Virus record (IMG/VR): IMGVR_UViG_3300037011_001068
Span: 41,757-105,756 of that record
DNA length: 64,000 bases
Strand: one strand, 5' to 3'
Source: a virus
The first letter of the stretch is position 1. Each line of letters begins with the position of its first letter. Below, one piece after another: positions 1 to 8,665 of the stretch. Below the pieces are notes generated by a model that did not search any database, was not told the origin of the DNA, and worked only from the letters and a program-made list of their open reading frames with translations. Position numbers and translations under genes: made by a program.

Positions 1-981
1 ATGATGCTTGTATTTTCGGATTTGCATTTGCGGGAAGAGACCGCAGAAGTTGTCTTTAAATCTGTACTTCCGGGTATCTTGCAGGCTGCAATTAAGCGTA
101 AAATCATGGTTATCGCCTGCTTGGGGGATTTTTATCATCTGCGTTACCGTATTTCTGTATTTCTGCAAAACAAGGTGGCGGAGTGGCTTCGGGAGACGGG
201 GAAGCGGGGCATTCATGTGGTGCTTCTTCCGGGGAACCATGATCAAGTGGATAGCCATGGTCGCCATGCGCTCGAGGTGTTCCGAGAATTCCCGCATGTC
301 CATGTGATCGATGAGCCGAAAAGCCGGGATGATGGGCTCTGGATTCCTTACCGGCAGGACCCGGAGGAGCTCGAGTGCGCGTTTAAGATCAAGAAGCACC
401 CTTACCAGGACCCGGTAGTGTGGATGCATCATGGGGTTCGAGGGGCGCTTATGAATGCCAGAAAGAAAGATGAAGATGGGATTGATCCGACGTTTTTTGA
501 GAAGCGTAAAGTTCAAGTGTTTTGCGGGCATTATCACAAAAGGCAGAAGGTCGGGGTGGTGCAGTACGTTGGAAGCCCCTATCAGACGCGAGCGGATGAG
601 GCGGGGGATCCCAAGGGCTTCATGATCCTTTCCAAGCAGCATGGGGTTGAATTTGTGGATACTGCTTGGGGACCTCGGTTTCATGTTTTCCGCTTTGAAG
701 CGGGGAAGCCCTTTCTCCTCGAGGGAGTGGCTCCGGGAGATGAAGTGAGGGCTGTGGCTGGCCCGGGGGTTCTGCCGGAGCAAGTAGGCCAATTTCTTCA
801 GAGTCAAGGAATCCAGAAATTTGTTGTGTCGGCGGAAATGGAGGCTTCTGGATCTCGGCTGCAGGTACGGCCCGGGGCAACAATCCTGGATTATGCTGAG
901 GCTTACGTCAGGGAATTCCGCGGGCAGTTGGATGCTTCATTTTTGATGGAGGTGTTGGAGGGATTCGCTCGTGAAATTTGA
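1..981 (+). CDS. sbcD: SbcD/Mre11-type DNA exonuclease subunit (T4 gp47-like)
   Basis: Calcineurin-like metallophosphoesterase of 326 residues. The five metal-binding motifs are visible in order: D7/H9 (SDLHL), G42-D43 with H46 (GDFYH), G78-N-H-D81 (GNHD), H143-H144 (WMHHG) and G176-H-x-H179 (GHYH). In this family the protein is the nuclease partner of an SbcC/Rad50 ATPase and processes DNA ends and hairpins. The adjacent overlapping gene is that ATPase. The ATG is the first base of the window, so a start further upstream cannot be excluded. In phages such pairs serve recombination-dependent replication and host DNA breakdown. Confidence 0.92.
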   Translation: MMLVFSDLHLREETAEVVFKSVLPGILQAAIKRKIMVIACLGDFYHLRYRISVFLQNKVAEWLRETGKRGIHVVLLPGNHDQVDSHGRHALEVFREFPHVHVIDEPKSRDDGLWIPYRQDPEELECAFKIKKHPYQDPVVWMHHGVRGALMNARKKDEDGIDPTFFEKRKVQVFCGHYHKRQKVGVVQYVGSPYQTRADEAGDPKGFMILSKQHGVEFVDTAWGPRFHVFRFEAGKPFLLEGVAPGDEVRAVAGPGVLPEQVGQFLQSQGIQKFVVSAEMEASGSRLQVRPGATILDYAEAYVREFRGQLDASFLMEVLEGFAREI

Positions 982-3010
982 ATACCTGGAGCTCGAGAAT
1001 TATGGCTCTTTTTTTGGCAAGCATCGGTTGGACCTCGCGGACCGGGGGCTTCTTCTTGTGTCTGGGGATAACCGGGATGACCCCCGCACCAGTTCCAATG
1101 GGGCGGGGAAGAGCACGATCTTCGATGCGCTCGATTGGGCCCTCTTTGGCGCGGTGCCGCGGGGGGATCGGGTGGAGTCGGTGGTCAATGCCGAGGCTTC
1201 TGAGTGTCGGGTGCGGGTCGGGATCAGGACTGATAGTGGTGAGGCTCTCGTGGTGGAGAGGACACGGGTGGAGGGGGCTACCGGGCTTGCGCTCTGGCAA
1301 GGTGGCCAGGAGGTTCGTTGTCTTGATGTCACAGAAACCCAGAACGTCCTTGAGCAGAAGCTCGGTCTTGACCGGGAGGTTTTCCACGCCGCTGTTCTCT
1401 TTTCCCAGGGCGATCTGACTCATTACGCGGATGAGACGGATGCCGGGAAGATGGACATCCTCACGCGGATTCTCCAGTTGGGTGTGATTGACCAGTTGCA
1501 GGGGGTGGCAAAGAAGCGTCTTGCCGCCTTGGAGGAAGAGCTCCTGGAAGTTGATCGGGTACTTGTGGATATCCGCGGGCAGATTTCTGGATTGGAGAGT
1601 GCTGGAGTGGCAAGCCAGGCGCAGGCCTGGGAAGAGCAGCGGCAGAAGGAGCTCGCTTTTGTCCGGGCGGAGATAGTTCGCCGGCAGCAAGCCATTCAGC
1701 AATTGCCGGTGTCCACCGGTTTGTCCGCGGGGGCCATCCGGGCGGAAATGGAGGCGCTTCAGAAATCGGGGGCAGCCTACGGTTCGCCGGAAGAGCGTTC
1801 GGCGCTTTTGGCGGCCGAGCAGGCGGTGGCGGAGTGGAAGGCGGAGCTCCGGCAGCGGGACCAGGAGATCGGGATTATCCGGGGCGAGATGGAACGGTTT
1901 CGCACTTTCAAGGGGGAGGTTTGCTCTTTATGCGGGCAGCCGGTGACGCAGGAGCATTTGGGGCGTGAGTATGCCTTGAGAGGGCAGAAGCTCCAGGGCC
2001 TCCTGCAAGCTAAGGGGGAGGCCGAGAGTACCCTGGGAGCCTGGGAAGCCCGCTTGGGGGAGCTCAAGGCTTCAGAGCAGGCAAAGAATCGAGCTTTGCA
2101 GGAGAGGATAGCAGCCGAGCGATCGAAGCTCTATGTGCTCCAGGAATCCCTCCGGAAGGCCGAGGCGCTCGAGCGTGAGGGGATTGAAGCGCAGCGAGCG
2201 TTCCAGGCAGAGCGGGACAAGGCGGAGGAGGTTTTCAGGCGGGTGAATCCTTTCCAGGCGCAGCAGGCGGAGCTCGACAAGAAGCGGCAGGAACTTGAGT
2301 GGAGGCTCAAGACTACGGAACATCTTTTGGGGCAACAGATGCTCCTGAAGGAGCATATCTTCTTTTGGGTGAAAGCCCTCGGCGCTAAGGGGCTCAAGAG
2401 TTACATCCTGGACCAACGTCTCCAGGAGCTCTCTGACGCGGTGAACGGGTGGCTGGCGCCTTTGACCGGGGGAGCTATGTGGTGTCGGTTCGATAGCACG
2501 AAGCAAACGAAGACTCGGGGCGTTCAGAATTCCCCTACTCTCCGGATTTTTCGGTGGGAGGGCGATGGAGTGGTCGCAGAGCGTGGGTACAAGAGTTGGA
2601 GCGGTGGCGAGAAACAGAGGATTTCTTTTGCCGTGGATTTTGGGCTTTCGCGGCTCCTTGCACGGCGGGCCAGAAATCAGTATGACTTGCTCATTCTTGA
2701 TGAGGTATTTAAACATCTTGATTCATCGGGGAAAGAAGCGGTAGTAGAGATGTTGCATGCTATCGCGCAGGAGAAATCGAGCGTTTTTGTTGTTGAGCAT
2801 GATCACGAGCTACAGGGGAGCTTTGAGCGTGTGATGGTGGTCCAGAAAATTAAACGTCGCAGTCAGATCAAGGAGGGATCCGATGGGATCCAGATCAAAG
2901 CGAAAAAAGCAATCAAAAGAGCGCCCGTCCACCATGTATCTGGTGAAGCCCTACCAGCGGGAAAATCTTGCAGAGCCCCCCTCCGAAGAGCACCCATTAT
3001 CGGCGGGTGA
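971..3010 (+). CDS. sbcC: SbcC/Rad50-type SMC-like ATPase (T4 gp46-like)
   Basis: A 679-residue ATPase starting at GTG with GGAGGG seven bases upstream, overlapping the sbcD stop. Walker A (SNGAGKST) lies at residues 42-49. A Glu/Gln-rich coiled coil runs either side of a zinc-hook CSLC at about 318-321. The ABC signature (SWSGGEKQRIS) is near 543-553 and Walker B (LLILDE) near 574. Length matches phage versions, with shorter coils than bacterial SbcC. With SbcD it forms the end-processing complex. The last 40 or so residues after VVEHDHEL are basic and unlike the family; the next gene begins inside them. Confidence 0.92.
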   Translation: MKFEYLELENYGSFFGKHRLDLADRGLLLVSGDNRDDPRTSSNGAGKSTIFDALDWALFGAVPRGDRVESVVNAEASECRVRVGIRTDSGEALVVERTRVEGATGLALWQGGQEVRCLDVTETQNVLEQKLGLDREVFHAAVLFSQGDLTHYADETDAGKMDILTRILQLGVIDQLQGVAKKRLAALEEELLEVDRVLVDIRGQISGLESAGVASQAQAWEEQRQKELAFVRAEIVRRQQAIQQLPVSTGLSAGAIRAEMEALQKSGAAYGSPEERSALLAAEQAVAEWKAELRQRDQEIGIIRGEMERFRTFKGEVCSLCGQPVTQEHLGREYALRGQKLQGLLQAKGEAESTLGAWEARLGELKASEQAKNRALQERIAAERSKLYVLQESLRKAEALEREGIEAQRAFQAERDKAEEVFRRVNPFQAQQAELDKKRQELEWRLKTTEHLLGQQMLLKEHIFFWVKALGAKGLKSYILDQRLQELSDAVNGWLAPLTGGAMWCRFDSTKQTKTRGVQNSPTLRIFRWEGDGVVAERGYKSWSGGEKQRISFAVDFGLSRLLARRARNQYDLLILDEVFKHLDSSGKEAVVEMLHAIAQEKSSVFVVEHDHELQGSFERVMVVQKIKRRSQIKEGSDGIQIKAKKAIKRAPVHHVSGEALPAGKSCRAPLRRAPIIGG

Positions 3011-3452
3011 GCCATTTTTCGTTCGCGGTGAGATCGATGGGGCTATTATTGTGAGCGTACCAGAGACTATCAGTAGGTCTTCCGCGGAAAATCTTCATAA
3101 GGCGTTTGCAGACACTTTTCCGGGGAAGCCTGTTCTTGTCCTCACACACAACGTACAATTTCTTGAATTGCGAAGGCTCACCGAGCAGGAGGAACAAAAG
3201 GTCAGGGCTTTCGTCCAAAGGAGCAACTCTGATGCCAGAGGGCTTGAAAAGAACGCCGATTCCCCTGCAGAAAAAGGATTGGGCGCTCAATCCGTCTCAA
3301 GTGGTGCTGGGGATAGACCCGGGCTTCGGGTCGTTGGGGATGGCGGTTTTGGAGGCGGAGCCCGGGAAGAAGCCTCGAACATTAGCAGCGCGCGTGGTGA
3401 GCACGGCGAGGGCGAGCAAGAAGCAAATCAAGGATTTTCGGGTAACGAATGA
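2883..3452 (+). CDS. Hypothetical protein overlapping both neighbours
   Basis: A strong Shine-Dalgarno (AAGGAGG) precedes the ATG by six bases, so translation here is likely. The frame codes 189 residues but overlaps the sbcC end by 128 bases and the ruvC start by 221 bases. Residues 1-115 look like ordinary protein (a basic N-terminus, then ...VLVLTHNVQFLEL...). The rest is Gly/Ser/Glu-rich and looks like the ruvC sequence read in another frame. Either the gene genuinely overlaps or a frameshift has removed an earlier stop. No family recognised. Confidence 0.5.
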   Translation: MGSRSKRKKQSKERPSTMYLVKPYQRENLAEPPSEEHPLSAGEPFFVRGEIDGAIIVSVPETISRSSAENLHKAFADTFPGKPVLVLTHNVQFLELRRLTEQEEQKVRAFVQRSNSDARGLEKNADSPAEKGLGAQSVSSGAGDRPGLRVVGDGGFGGGAREEASNISSARGEHGEGEQEANQGFSGNE

Positions 3453-3891
3453 TGATCAGCGGCGTGTTTCTGAAATTTACTATGCGTTAGAGGGTGTCTA
3501 CAGCGAATTTCACCCCGGTTCTGTTGGCGTGGAAGCGTATAACCCTTTTCGGAAGATGGGAAAGGGCGCTGGACCTCGGCAAAGCACAATTTCTGGATGG
3601 AAGGCGGGTGGTATTTATTTTGGCGTGAATTTTTGGGCTTTATCCCGGCATCTTCTCATTACGGCATTTTTGCCGATGGATCTGAAAAAGAGATTTTGTG
3701 GGAAAATTTCCGCGTCAAAAGAAGAGGTGGAGAAGGCGCTTTACAGCCAGGTGGATGGGCTTTACCCTGTGATCCAGCAATTGCCGGTGACCAAGCGGGA
3801 GCACGCAGCAGATGCCGCGGGGCATGCTGTTCTCGTCCTGGAAGAGGTGTGGCGCATGCGGCAAATGCTTGGTTTAGGAGGTGCCGAGTGA
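3232..3891 (+). CDS. ruvC: RuvC-like Holliday junction resolvase
   Basis: 219 residues from ATG with AAAGGAG eight bases upstream; the frame is open further upstream but lacks a good start. The RNase H-fold signature GIDPGFGSLG holds the first catalytic Asp (D29), GVEAYNPF supplies the acidic residue on the second strand, and REHAADAAGHAV matches the C-terminal His/Asp motif of RuvC. It would cleave four-way junctions formed during recombination or before packaging. It follows sbcD/sbcC, which fits a recombination-replication module. Confidence 0.85.
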   Translation: MPEGLKRTPIPLQKKDWALNPSQVVLGIDPGFGSLGMAVLEAEPGKKPRTLAARVVSTARASKKQIKDFRVTNDDQRRVSEIYYALEGVYSEFHPGSVGVEAYNPFRKMGKGAGPRQSTISGWKAGGIYFGVNFWALSRHLLITAFLPMDLKKRFCGKISASKEEVEKALYSQVDGLYPVIQQLPVTKREHAADAAGHAVLVLEEVWRMRQMLGLGGAE

Positions 3892-4217
3892 TTTTTTTAT
3901 TGAACACTGAATTGGTCCTGTCTGAAATTTTGGAGCTTGCCTTGTTGAACGTTTCAAAGGCGCTTGATGTACCGAAATCGAAGGTGCGTATCTCCCTGAA
4001 TTTCTCGGATGGGAAGCTTGTTCCAGATTTCAGGGTGGACAAGGATTTTTCGGATGTGCTCGAGCAGCAGAAGGCGGAAGAGGCGATTCGGGCCATTTGG
4101 CTTGAAAATATGAAGCCGGAGCTCACGACGCGATTTCGTGGGCTTAAGGAGCGGCGTTATGTTGACCGAAGAGACAAAGCCTCGGAGGCGGCGTCCAATC
4201 CATCCGCCGAAGGCTAA
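3888..4217 (+). CDS. Hypothetical protein
   Basis: 109 residues from GTG, overlapping the ruvC stop as GTGA, with TTAGGAGG just upstream. It begins V-I-F-L-L-N-T-E-L and continues as a mixed helical protein (residues DVPKSKVRISLNFSDGK), ending in a basic tail. Its tail overlaps the next gene. No family recognised; the tight coupling suggests it acts with the recombination genes. Confidence 0.75.
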   Translation: MIFLLNTELVLSEILELALLNVSKALDVPKSKVRISLNFSDGKLVPDFRVDKDFSDVLEQQKAEEAIRAIWLENMKPELTTRFRGLKERRYVDRRDKASEAASNPSAEG

Positions 4218-4950
4218 GGCAGCTCCCAGAGTCACTCTGGCGCCGGATGCGGTGCTCGAGGCACGCCGGATAACACGGGGCACTCAAGAGCAGCCGGAGT
4301 GGGTGCTGGATGGGACCTCGGAGAATCCAGAGGATTCGATTTCCACCGCCTGGCTGCGGCAGCTTGCGGGGATCCAATATTCTACTTCGCAGGCGGGAAT
4401 CACCGTGCCGGAAATGAGTCGTATGCCTCCGTTTGACCATGTGTCGATTCGGACGCTCGAGGGATGGTGCGCGTATGATCATTGGGAGGATAAGCGGAAA
4501 GAGTATTTTGCTCGGCTGCGAGATCAAATTGAGCAGCGGCTCGCAGCGTCAGTGGTGGAGACGCGTGTCCAGCATTTGCAGCGAATCGACAGCATTGCCG
4601 AAGCCATTATAGCTGACATTGAGAGCAAAGAGGTTGGTTACAAGAGCAGGGAAGGCATGATCACGGCTCTAGTAAAATTGCTGGAGGTTGGGGATCGCAT
4701 GCGTGAAAAGGTTGCTGCTCGGATAGCTCCTAAGCTCGATTGTGCGGGTGTCCTCACCCTCACAGCAGAGCTTTCCGAAGATGAAGCTCGTGCTGCAGCC
4801 AAGTTGATTATGAAGACTCGGCGAGAGAAGCTTCGGGCGGGGTTACCTAGTCCAGAAATTCGAGAGCAGGATTCTGGGGAACCAGGCCGTTCTAAAATGA
4901 TCCGTCGTCCGGTATGCGATGGTAAGAATAATGGCGAAACGGTGGAGTAA
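4159..4950 (+). CDS. Possible small terminase or HTH DNA-binding protein
   Basis: 263 residues from ATG with AAGGAG upstream. It opens with a basic proline-rich segment, then a region (ITVPEMSRM...VSIRTLEGW) with the look of a phage helix-turn-helix that ends in a Trp. A long helical stretch follows (RVQHLQRIDSIAEAI). This layout resembles small terminase subunits and related phage HTH proteins, which bind DNA and present it to the large terminase. The large terminase lies 17 kb downstream, so the role is uncertain. The C-terminus carries one copy of the dispersed TCCAGAAATT word in frame (SPEI). Confidence 0.5.
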   Translation: MLTEETKPRRRRPIHPPKAKAAPRVTLAPDAVLEARRITRGTQEQPEWVLDGTSENPEDSISTAWLRQLAGIQYSTSQAGITVPEMSRMPPFDHVSIRTLEGWCAYDHWEDKRKEYFARLRDQIEQRLAASVVETRVQHLQRIDSIAEAIIADIESKEVGYKSREGMITALVKLLEVGDRMREKVAARIAPKLDCAGVLTLTAELSEDEARAAAKLIMKTRREKLRAGLPSPEIREQDSGEPGRSKMIRRPVCDGKNNGETVE

Positions 4951-5638
4951 AAAGGAAGAGAATCAGTTGTTGCAAGGTGCAGGAGTTTATGGGCTTTCTT
5001 GGTTCCAGAGACACACTGAGAGCGCCTACTCCTGGCCGAATGCTCCGAAAGGAAGATCGTACAAAGCGCTGTACTCTAAGGCTCGCCGGCTTTTTGGTCT
5101 TGGCGGATTTTCCAAAGGGAGCTATTCGCTGTCCAAGGCTTGTCGAATGACGGGATACTCGAAAACGCAATTGCGACGGGCTCAAGCGGCGTTAGGCCAA
5201 AAATGGAAGCGGCTGTCTTCCACGGGGAGCTACCTGATTTTTGAGGAGCAGCTAGGGGAGCTGTCTGATTGGCTGGGGAAAGACTACTGGTATCGGAAGG
5301 GGCGTCTTTATTGCTGTTCATGGTGCCACACGGAAAAGAGGGCGCATAGAAGCCAGGGGCTTTGCTCTAAGTGCTATTCCAAGTATGCAGCGCGGTTACG
5401 TCGAATGGGGGTTCCTTTGCGCGCTGAGGATTTGCTGGACTACTTGAATGCTCATGAGAATGCTGGTAAGGTGCCACAGGCTGTGAAAACAGCGCTGGAG
5501 AAGAAAATAGCCATACCGGAGAAGGAGCTTTTGACGTTAATAAAATCGTGGAGAAATCATGCTCGTTCACTTGAAGATGGACGATTCGGATTTCGATCTA
5601 TTGATTCGGGCCTTGAGTGCAGGGAGGTTATCAAGTGA
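4931..5638 (+). CDS. DNA-binding protein with SANT/Myb-like, HTH and zinc-ribbon parts
   Basis: 235 residues from the second of two near ATGs (4919 is the alternative; neither has a strong ribosome site). Residues 1-45 (WSKKEENQLLQGA ... KGRSYKALYSKARRL) resemble a SANT/Myb-like helical domain. Residues 50-90 (SLSKACRMTGYSKTQLRRA) resemble a helix-turn-helix. A Cys cluster CCSWC...CSKCY near residues 130-155 suggests a zinc ribbon. It probably binds phage DNA as a regulator; similar three-part proteins occur in phage early regions. Function not proven. Confidence 0.6.
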   Translation: MAKRWSKKEENQLLQGAGVYGLSWFQRHTESAYSWPNAPKGRSYKALYSKARRLFGLGGFSKGSYSLSKACRMTGYSKTQLRRAQAALGQKWKRLSSTGSYLIFEEQLGELSDWLGKDYWYRKGRLYCCSWCHTEKRAHRSQGLCSKCYSKYAARLRRMGVPLRAEDLLDYLNAHENAGKVPQAVKTALEKKIAIPEKELLTLIKSWRNHARSLEDGRFGFRSIDSGLECREVIK

Positions 5639-5928
5639 TTTTACCGAGAGAGAGGCAGCCACGCTCAAAAAACTCGCTGAACGTTTGTTCCAAGAAAAAG
5701 AGGCGCAAGAAAATAGATCATTTGGCGATAGCAAGTAAATTTTTGAATTTATCTTTGCGGGATTTTAGGGATGAAGGGCTGGAGTCTTACGATATAATGC
5801 TTATTTTGCATTATGTTTTGAAGTTAGCGCAGGGAAGTTGCCAGGATCATGCGATGGTAGCAGCGGCGATTATGGAGGTGGAGGCTACCTTTGCGCTTTT
5901 CCATAATACGGCGGGAGATCCGGCTTGA
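5635..5928 (+). CDS. Hypothetical small basic protein
   Basis: 97 residues from GTG, overlapping the previous stop, with AGGGAGG seven bases upstream. The N-terminus is very basic (RKKRRKK-type run), followed by a helical, possibly HTH-like body (FLNLSLRDFRDEGL). No family recognised. Its stop overlaps the TTG start of the clamp gene, so the two are probably translated together. Confidence 0.65.
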   Translation: MILPRERQPRSKNSLNVCSKKKRRKKIDHLAIASKFLNLSLRDFRDEGLESYDIMLILHYVLKLAQGSCQDHAMVAAAIMEVEATFALFHNTAGDPA

Positions 5929-6956
5929 GTCTTAGTATCAAAAAGGCTATACAGCGTGTGTATAAAGTTACTGGAAGCGTGAAAGAAAAAAGTTCCATGT
6001 TTCGATGTATGCGATTTCTTCCAGGTTCCGAGAAGAATCCTCCTTTTTTGTACGGGACAGATGGGTTGATTTTTTCGATTGTTGCCTTGGATAGGAATGT
6101 ACCCCTTTTGCTTTTGGATGGTCATCTATTAGCGAAAGTGTCAAAAGATCCTGGAGAGCTAGAGCTTATTGAGACAGGGTATGGTCTTGTTCAGATCAAG
6201 AGCTCCACGGCAACGTATGCGCTTGAGAGCATCGATGAAAAGCGCTATCCTTTTTTTCCTTACTGGCCAGAGAGCGGGTTTGTTTTTATGGAAGCTTGGG
6301 ATCTCGTTCGGAAAGTATTTTACGCTGCAGCAAAGGCAAAAGAGGCTTCCCACTTGGCGTTTGTGCATTTTGCTTCCCATTACGTGGAGGCGACAGATCA
6401 GGCACGTATCGCGCGGGTGGGTGTCGAATGGCCTTATTCAGGGGTGGTTCCCTCGGCGGTTTTTCGGTCTTTTCCCGAGGGCTTTGTTCAGGTGGCTTTC
6501 ACGGAGGAACACGCTTTTTTTTCGGTGGGCGATGAAATGCGAATCGCTCCATTATTTCGTGGATCTTTCGTGGTAACGGACAAGCTCTTACCAGCGAATC
6601 ATGCGGGGGCAAGAGTGCTTCTTTCGACCTCGCAATTTCAGCATGTGGTGAGCCAGGGGCAGTTGATTGCTGAGCGTGGTTTTATTCATCTTTACTTCAG
6701 TGCAGATTGTGTTAATGCAGAATGCTGGGGACGGGATATCGCACGGAAGGTGTTCATCGGATCGCTCCCTGTTTTGCATGCGAAAGACGTGGGGCAGCCA
6801 GTGAAGATTCTCGTCGATGGGCGTTACCTGAAAGAGGCTTTGAGGCCTGTAGAGACTCCCAACGTTCAGATCTGTTTTTCGGAGGATCCTGTGATCCCTT
6901 TACGGATCGAGAGTGGTGCTTACGTGGCATGCGTTTGGCAAATGCTGGACCAGTGA
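5925..6956 (+). CDS. DnaN-like DNA polymerase sliding clamp
   Basis: 343 residues from TTG, overlapping the preceding stop. The C-terminal third (VKILVDGRYLKEAL ... IPLRIESGAYVACVWQM) matches the last domain of the bacterial beta clamp, including the ...YVACVWQM end equivalent to the YLIMPMRL end of DnaN. Length is close to the 366 residues of DnaN. Such clamps tether the replicative polymerase; phage copies probably recruit the host polymerase. No polymerase is in the window. The N-terminal domains are divergent, so this rests mainly on the C-terminal third. Confidence 0.7.
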   Translation: MSLSIKKAIQRVYKVTGSVKEKSSMFRCMRFLPGSEKNPPFLYGTDGLIFSIVALDRNVPLLLLDGHLLAKVSKDPGELELIETGYGLVQIKSSTATYALESIDEKRYPFFPYWPESGFVFMEAWDLVRKVFYAAAKAKEASHLAFVHFASHYVEATDQARIARVGVEWPYSGVVPSAVFRSFPEGFVQVAFTEEHAFFSVGDEMRIAPLFRGSFVVTDKLLPANHAGARVLLSTSQFQHVVSQGQLIAERGFIHLYFSADCVNAECWGRDIARKVFIGSLPVLHAKDVGQPVKILVDGRYLKEALRPVETPNVQICFSEDPVIPLRIESGAYVACVWQMLDQ

Positions 6957-6970
6957 TTGGAGGCCTAGAA

Positions 6971-8074
6971 ATGGATGCAAAAGAGTTTTTTGGGGAGCTC
7001 ACGGAATTTTCTAGACGAGTGTTTAAGAAGCTTCGCGTTGGAAATCAGAGTCCGTGGGGAGGTGTGCCTATGAAAAATGGCGCACCTAAAGGGGTCATTC
7101 TACATGGAACCTCGGCGCCGGAGCCTTTGGGATCGATCGGTTGGTTCATGAAGCAGGAGCTTCGATCGAATGTTTCTGCTCATGTCGTGATCGGTCAGGA
7201 TTGGCCGGCTGGCTATCAGGATCTTGCGAAAGATCTTCCTTTAATTCATGAGTTGCCGGCCATGATTGTTGAGTGCATGCCGTGGAATCTTGTCGCGCAG
7301 CATGCTACCTGGACCAATGCTACCTGCTATGGCGTTGAGCTTGTGAGTCTCGGAGAAATCCGGAATTTTAGTGGGCAATGGCGCGATTGGCGCGCCAACT
7401 GGACGAAACCTTACCCGAGAGAAGATCCCCCGGTTTTTTCTTGCGGCCGCTATTGGGATCCTTACCCTTTGGGGCAATTTGAAACGACGGTTGCTTTGCT
7501 CCGGAACTTGCGAGAGCTTGCACCCTTGGAGGAAGTTTGGGTTCTCGGTCATGAGCAGGTGCAGGGGGTTTCTACTAACGTGGCTCTTGGGCGGGATAAA
7601 CGCGATCCAGGGCCCCACTTTAATCTTGCGCTTTTGCGGGGGGCGGTATTTCACGGCGTTTCTGGAAATCTGGATGACTCGAGCGTGAGCACTCCTTATT
7701 TCAGTAGCATGGATAGATATAGGAATCATACGGTATGCTCTTGGGCGAGAACATATTGGCAGGCGCAGGTAGCAGCGGGAGAGGCATTCGATGGTTTTGT
7801 CGAAAGGTGCTGGTGGGAGCTGGAAAGGGAACTTTGGCAACCTGATTTTGTGAAAGGTAAACTGTCGTTCACCCCGCTTGGAAGGGTGGCTCTCTCTCTT
7901 CTTGGTTATCATGTATATTCGATTCCCGTGCTTGATATGCAGCCAGAGGATTTAGAATCGGTGCGGATTTTTCAGCGGATGGCTGGATGTACCGTCGATG
8001 GGGATCCGGGTTCAGAGACCCGGGAGGCGCTCTTGAGCAGGCTCCTTGATCGTGGCTGCATCGATCGCAGTTGA
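6971..8074 (+). CDS. N-acetylmuramoyl-L-alanine amidase endolysin
   Basis: 367 residues from ATG with GGAGG upstream. Amidase_2-type fold: zinc His H45 in VILHGTSAP, a second His in VLGHEQV, and the RDPGPHFN box carrying the third ligand. The last 60 residues (ESVRIFQRMAGCTVDGDPG) match a peptidoglycan-binding type 1 domain. The enzyme cuts the amide between MurNAc and the stem peptide. No signal peptide is visible, so release would need a holin. It sits before the accessory region, away from any obvious holin. Confidence 0.9.
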   Translation: MDAKEFFGELTEFSRRVFKKLRVGNQSPWGGVPMKNGAPKGVILHGTSAPEPLGSIGWFMKQELRSNVSAHVVIGQDWPAGYQDLAKDLPLIHELPAMIVECMPWNLVAQHATWTNATCYGVELVSLGEIRNFSGQWRDWRANWTKPYPREDPPVFSCGRYWDPYPLGQFETTVALLRNLRELAPLEEVWVLGHEQVQGVSTNVALGRDKRDPGPHFNLALLRGAVFHGVSGNLDDSSVSTPYFSSMDRYRNHTVCSWARTYWQAQVAAGEAFDGFVERCWWELERELWQPDFVKGKLSFTPLGRVALSLLGYHVYSIPVLDMQPEDLESVRIFQRMAGCTVDGDPGSETREALLSRLLDRGCIDRS

Positions 8075-8141
8075 CGAAAAGCTTTCTTCTTTTCAGTACA
8101 TAAAGAAAAAAAGATTTCTTGATTTCAATGCTTCTTTTTTC

Positions 8142-8170
8142 TTGACATAGGAGGCAATTTGCCTCATACT
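8142..8170 (+). promoter_or_regulatory. Sigma-70-type promoter with palindromic operator, copy 1
   Basis: TTGACA at 8142-8147, a 17-bp spacer, then CATACT at 8165-8170. The spacer contains the perfect palindrome GAGGCAATTTGCCTC (8151-8165; 7-bp arms, one centre base). The same arrangement recurs at 16001 and 20747. A dimeric repressor bound here would block RNA polymerase. The promoter drives the gene at 8214; the preceding 65 bases are A/T-rich with no gene. Confidence 0.8.
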
Positions 8171-8213
8171 GAGATCAAGATCGGAAACAGGGTAAAAACC
8201 AAAGGAGAAGAAA

Positions 8214-8609
8214 ATGACGAAGTTCAGTTTGACGTTCAGTATTTCAGGAATTCCGGCAATCTTTCGGGTGTTGAATCACACATCGCAGAAGGACAAGATC
8301 GTGGTCAAGGTTGAGAAGGATCTGGCCATGTATACCCTCGTTAAGGGTGTCCTTGCGGAAGCGGGGGCCAACTCCATGGCGAGTTGGGAAGGAACCCACT
8401 TTTTCATCGTGGAGTACATCCGGGCGGAGTTCTTCCAGGCAATGGGTCAGATTCAGGAGCGTATGACCCAGCGGGAGGGGTCCCAGGAGCCTCAGGAGAC
8501 TGAGAAGAAGCCCCAGGAGGCTGGAGAGACCTCGGAAGAGGAGCCTCAGGAGGCTAGTGGGGTGTCGGCAGAGGAGCCTCTCCTTCTTTCCCCGCCGGGC
8601 GATTGCTGA
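8214..8609 (+). CDS. Hypothetical protein with acidic repetitive tail
   Basis: 131 residues from ATG with AAAGGAG upstream, directly under operator-promoter copy 1. The first 80 residues form a mixed domain (TFSISGIPAIFRVL). The tail is rich in Glu/Pro/Gln with repeated EPQE units. It is followed by a hairpin terminator, so it forms a single-gene transcript under tight control. No family recognised. Confidence 0.75.
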   Translation: MTKFSLTFSISGIPAIFRVLNHTSQKDKIVVKVEKDLAMYTLVKGVLAEAGANSMASWEGTHFFIVEYIRAEFFQAMGQIQERMTQREGSQEPQETEKKPQEAGETSEEEPQEASGVSAEEPLLLSPPGDC

Positions 8610-8631
8610 AGGGGATGGTAGGGGGGGGTTG

Positions 8632-8651
8632 GGCCCAAGGGGGCCTTTTTT
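8632..8651 (+). terminator. Rho-independent terminator
   Basis: GGCCC (8632-8636), a four-base AAGG loop and GGGCC (8641-8645) followed directly by six T. It closes the one-gene transcript starting at the 8142 promoter. The stem is short but GC-only. Confidence 0.65.
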
Positions 8652-8665
8652 GATCGGAGGATATC

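Noticed and set aside
4931-5638. HNH homing endonuclease
   Set aside because: Cys pairs are present but no H-N-H catalytic motif can be found.
8078-8140. A/T hairpin as terminator after the amidase gene
   Set aside because: AAGAAAAAAAG / CTTCTTTTTTCTT pairing is offset and weak; could be simple A/T bias.
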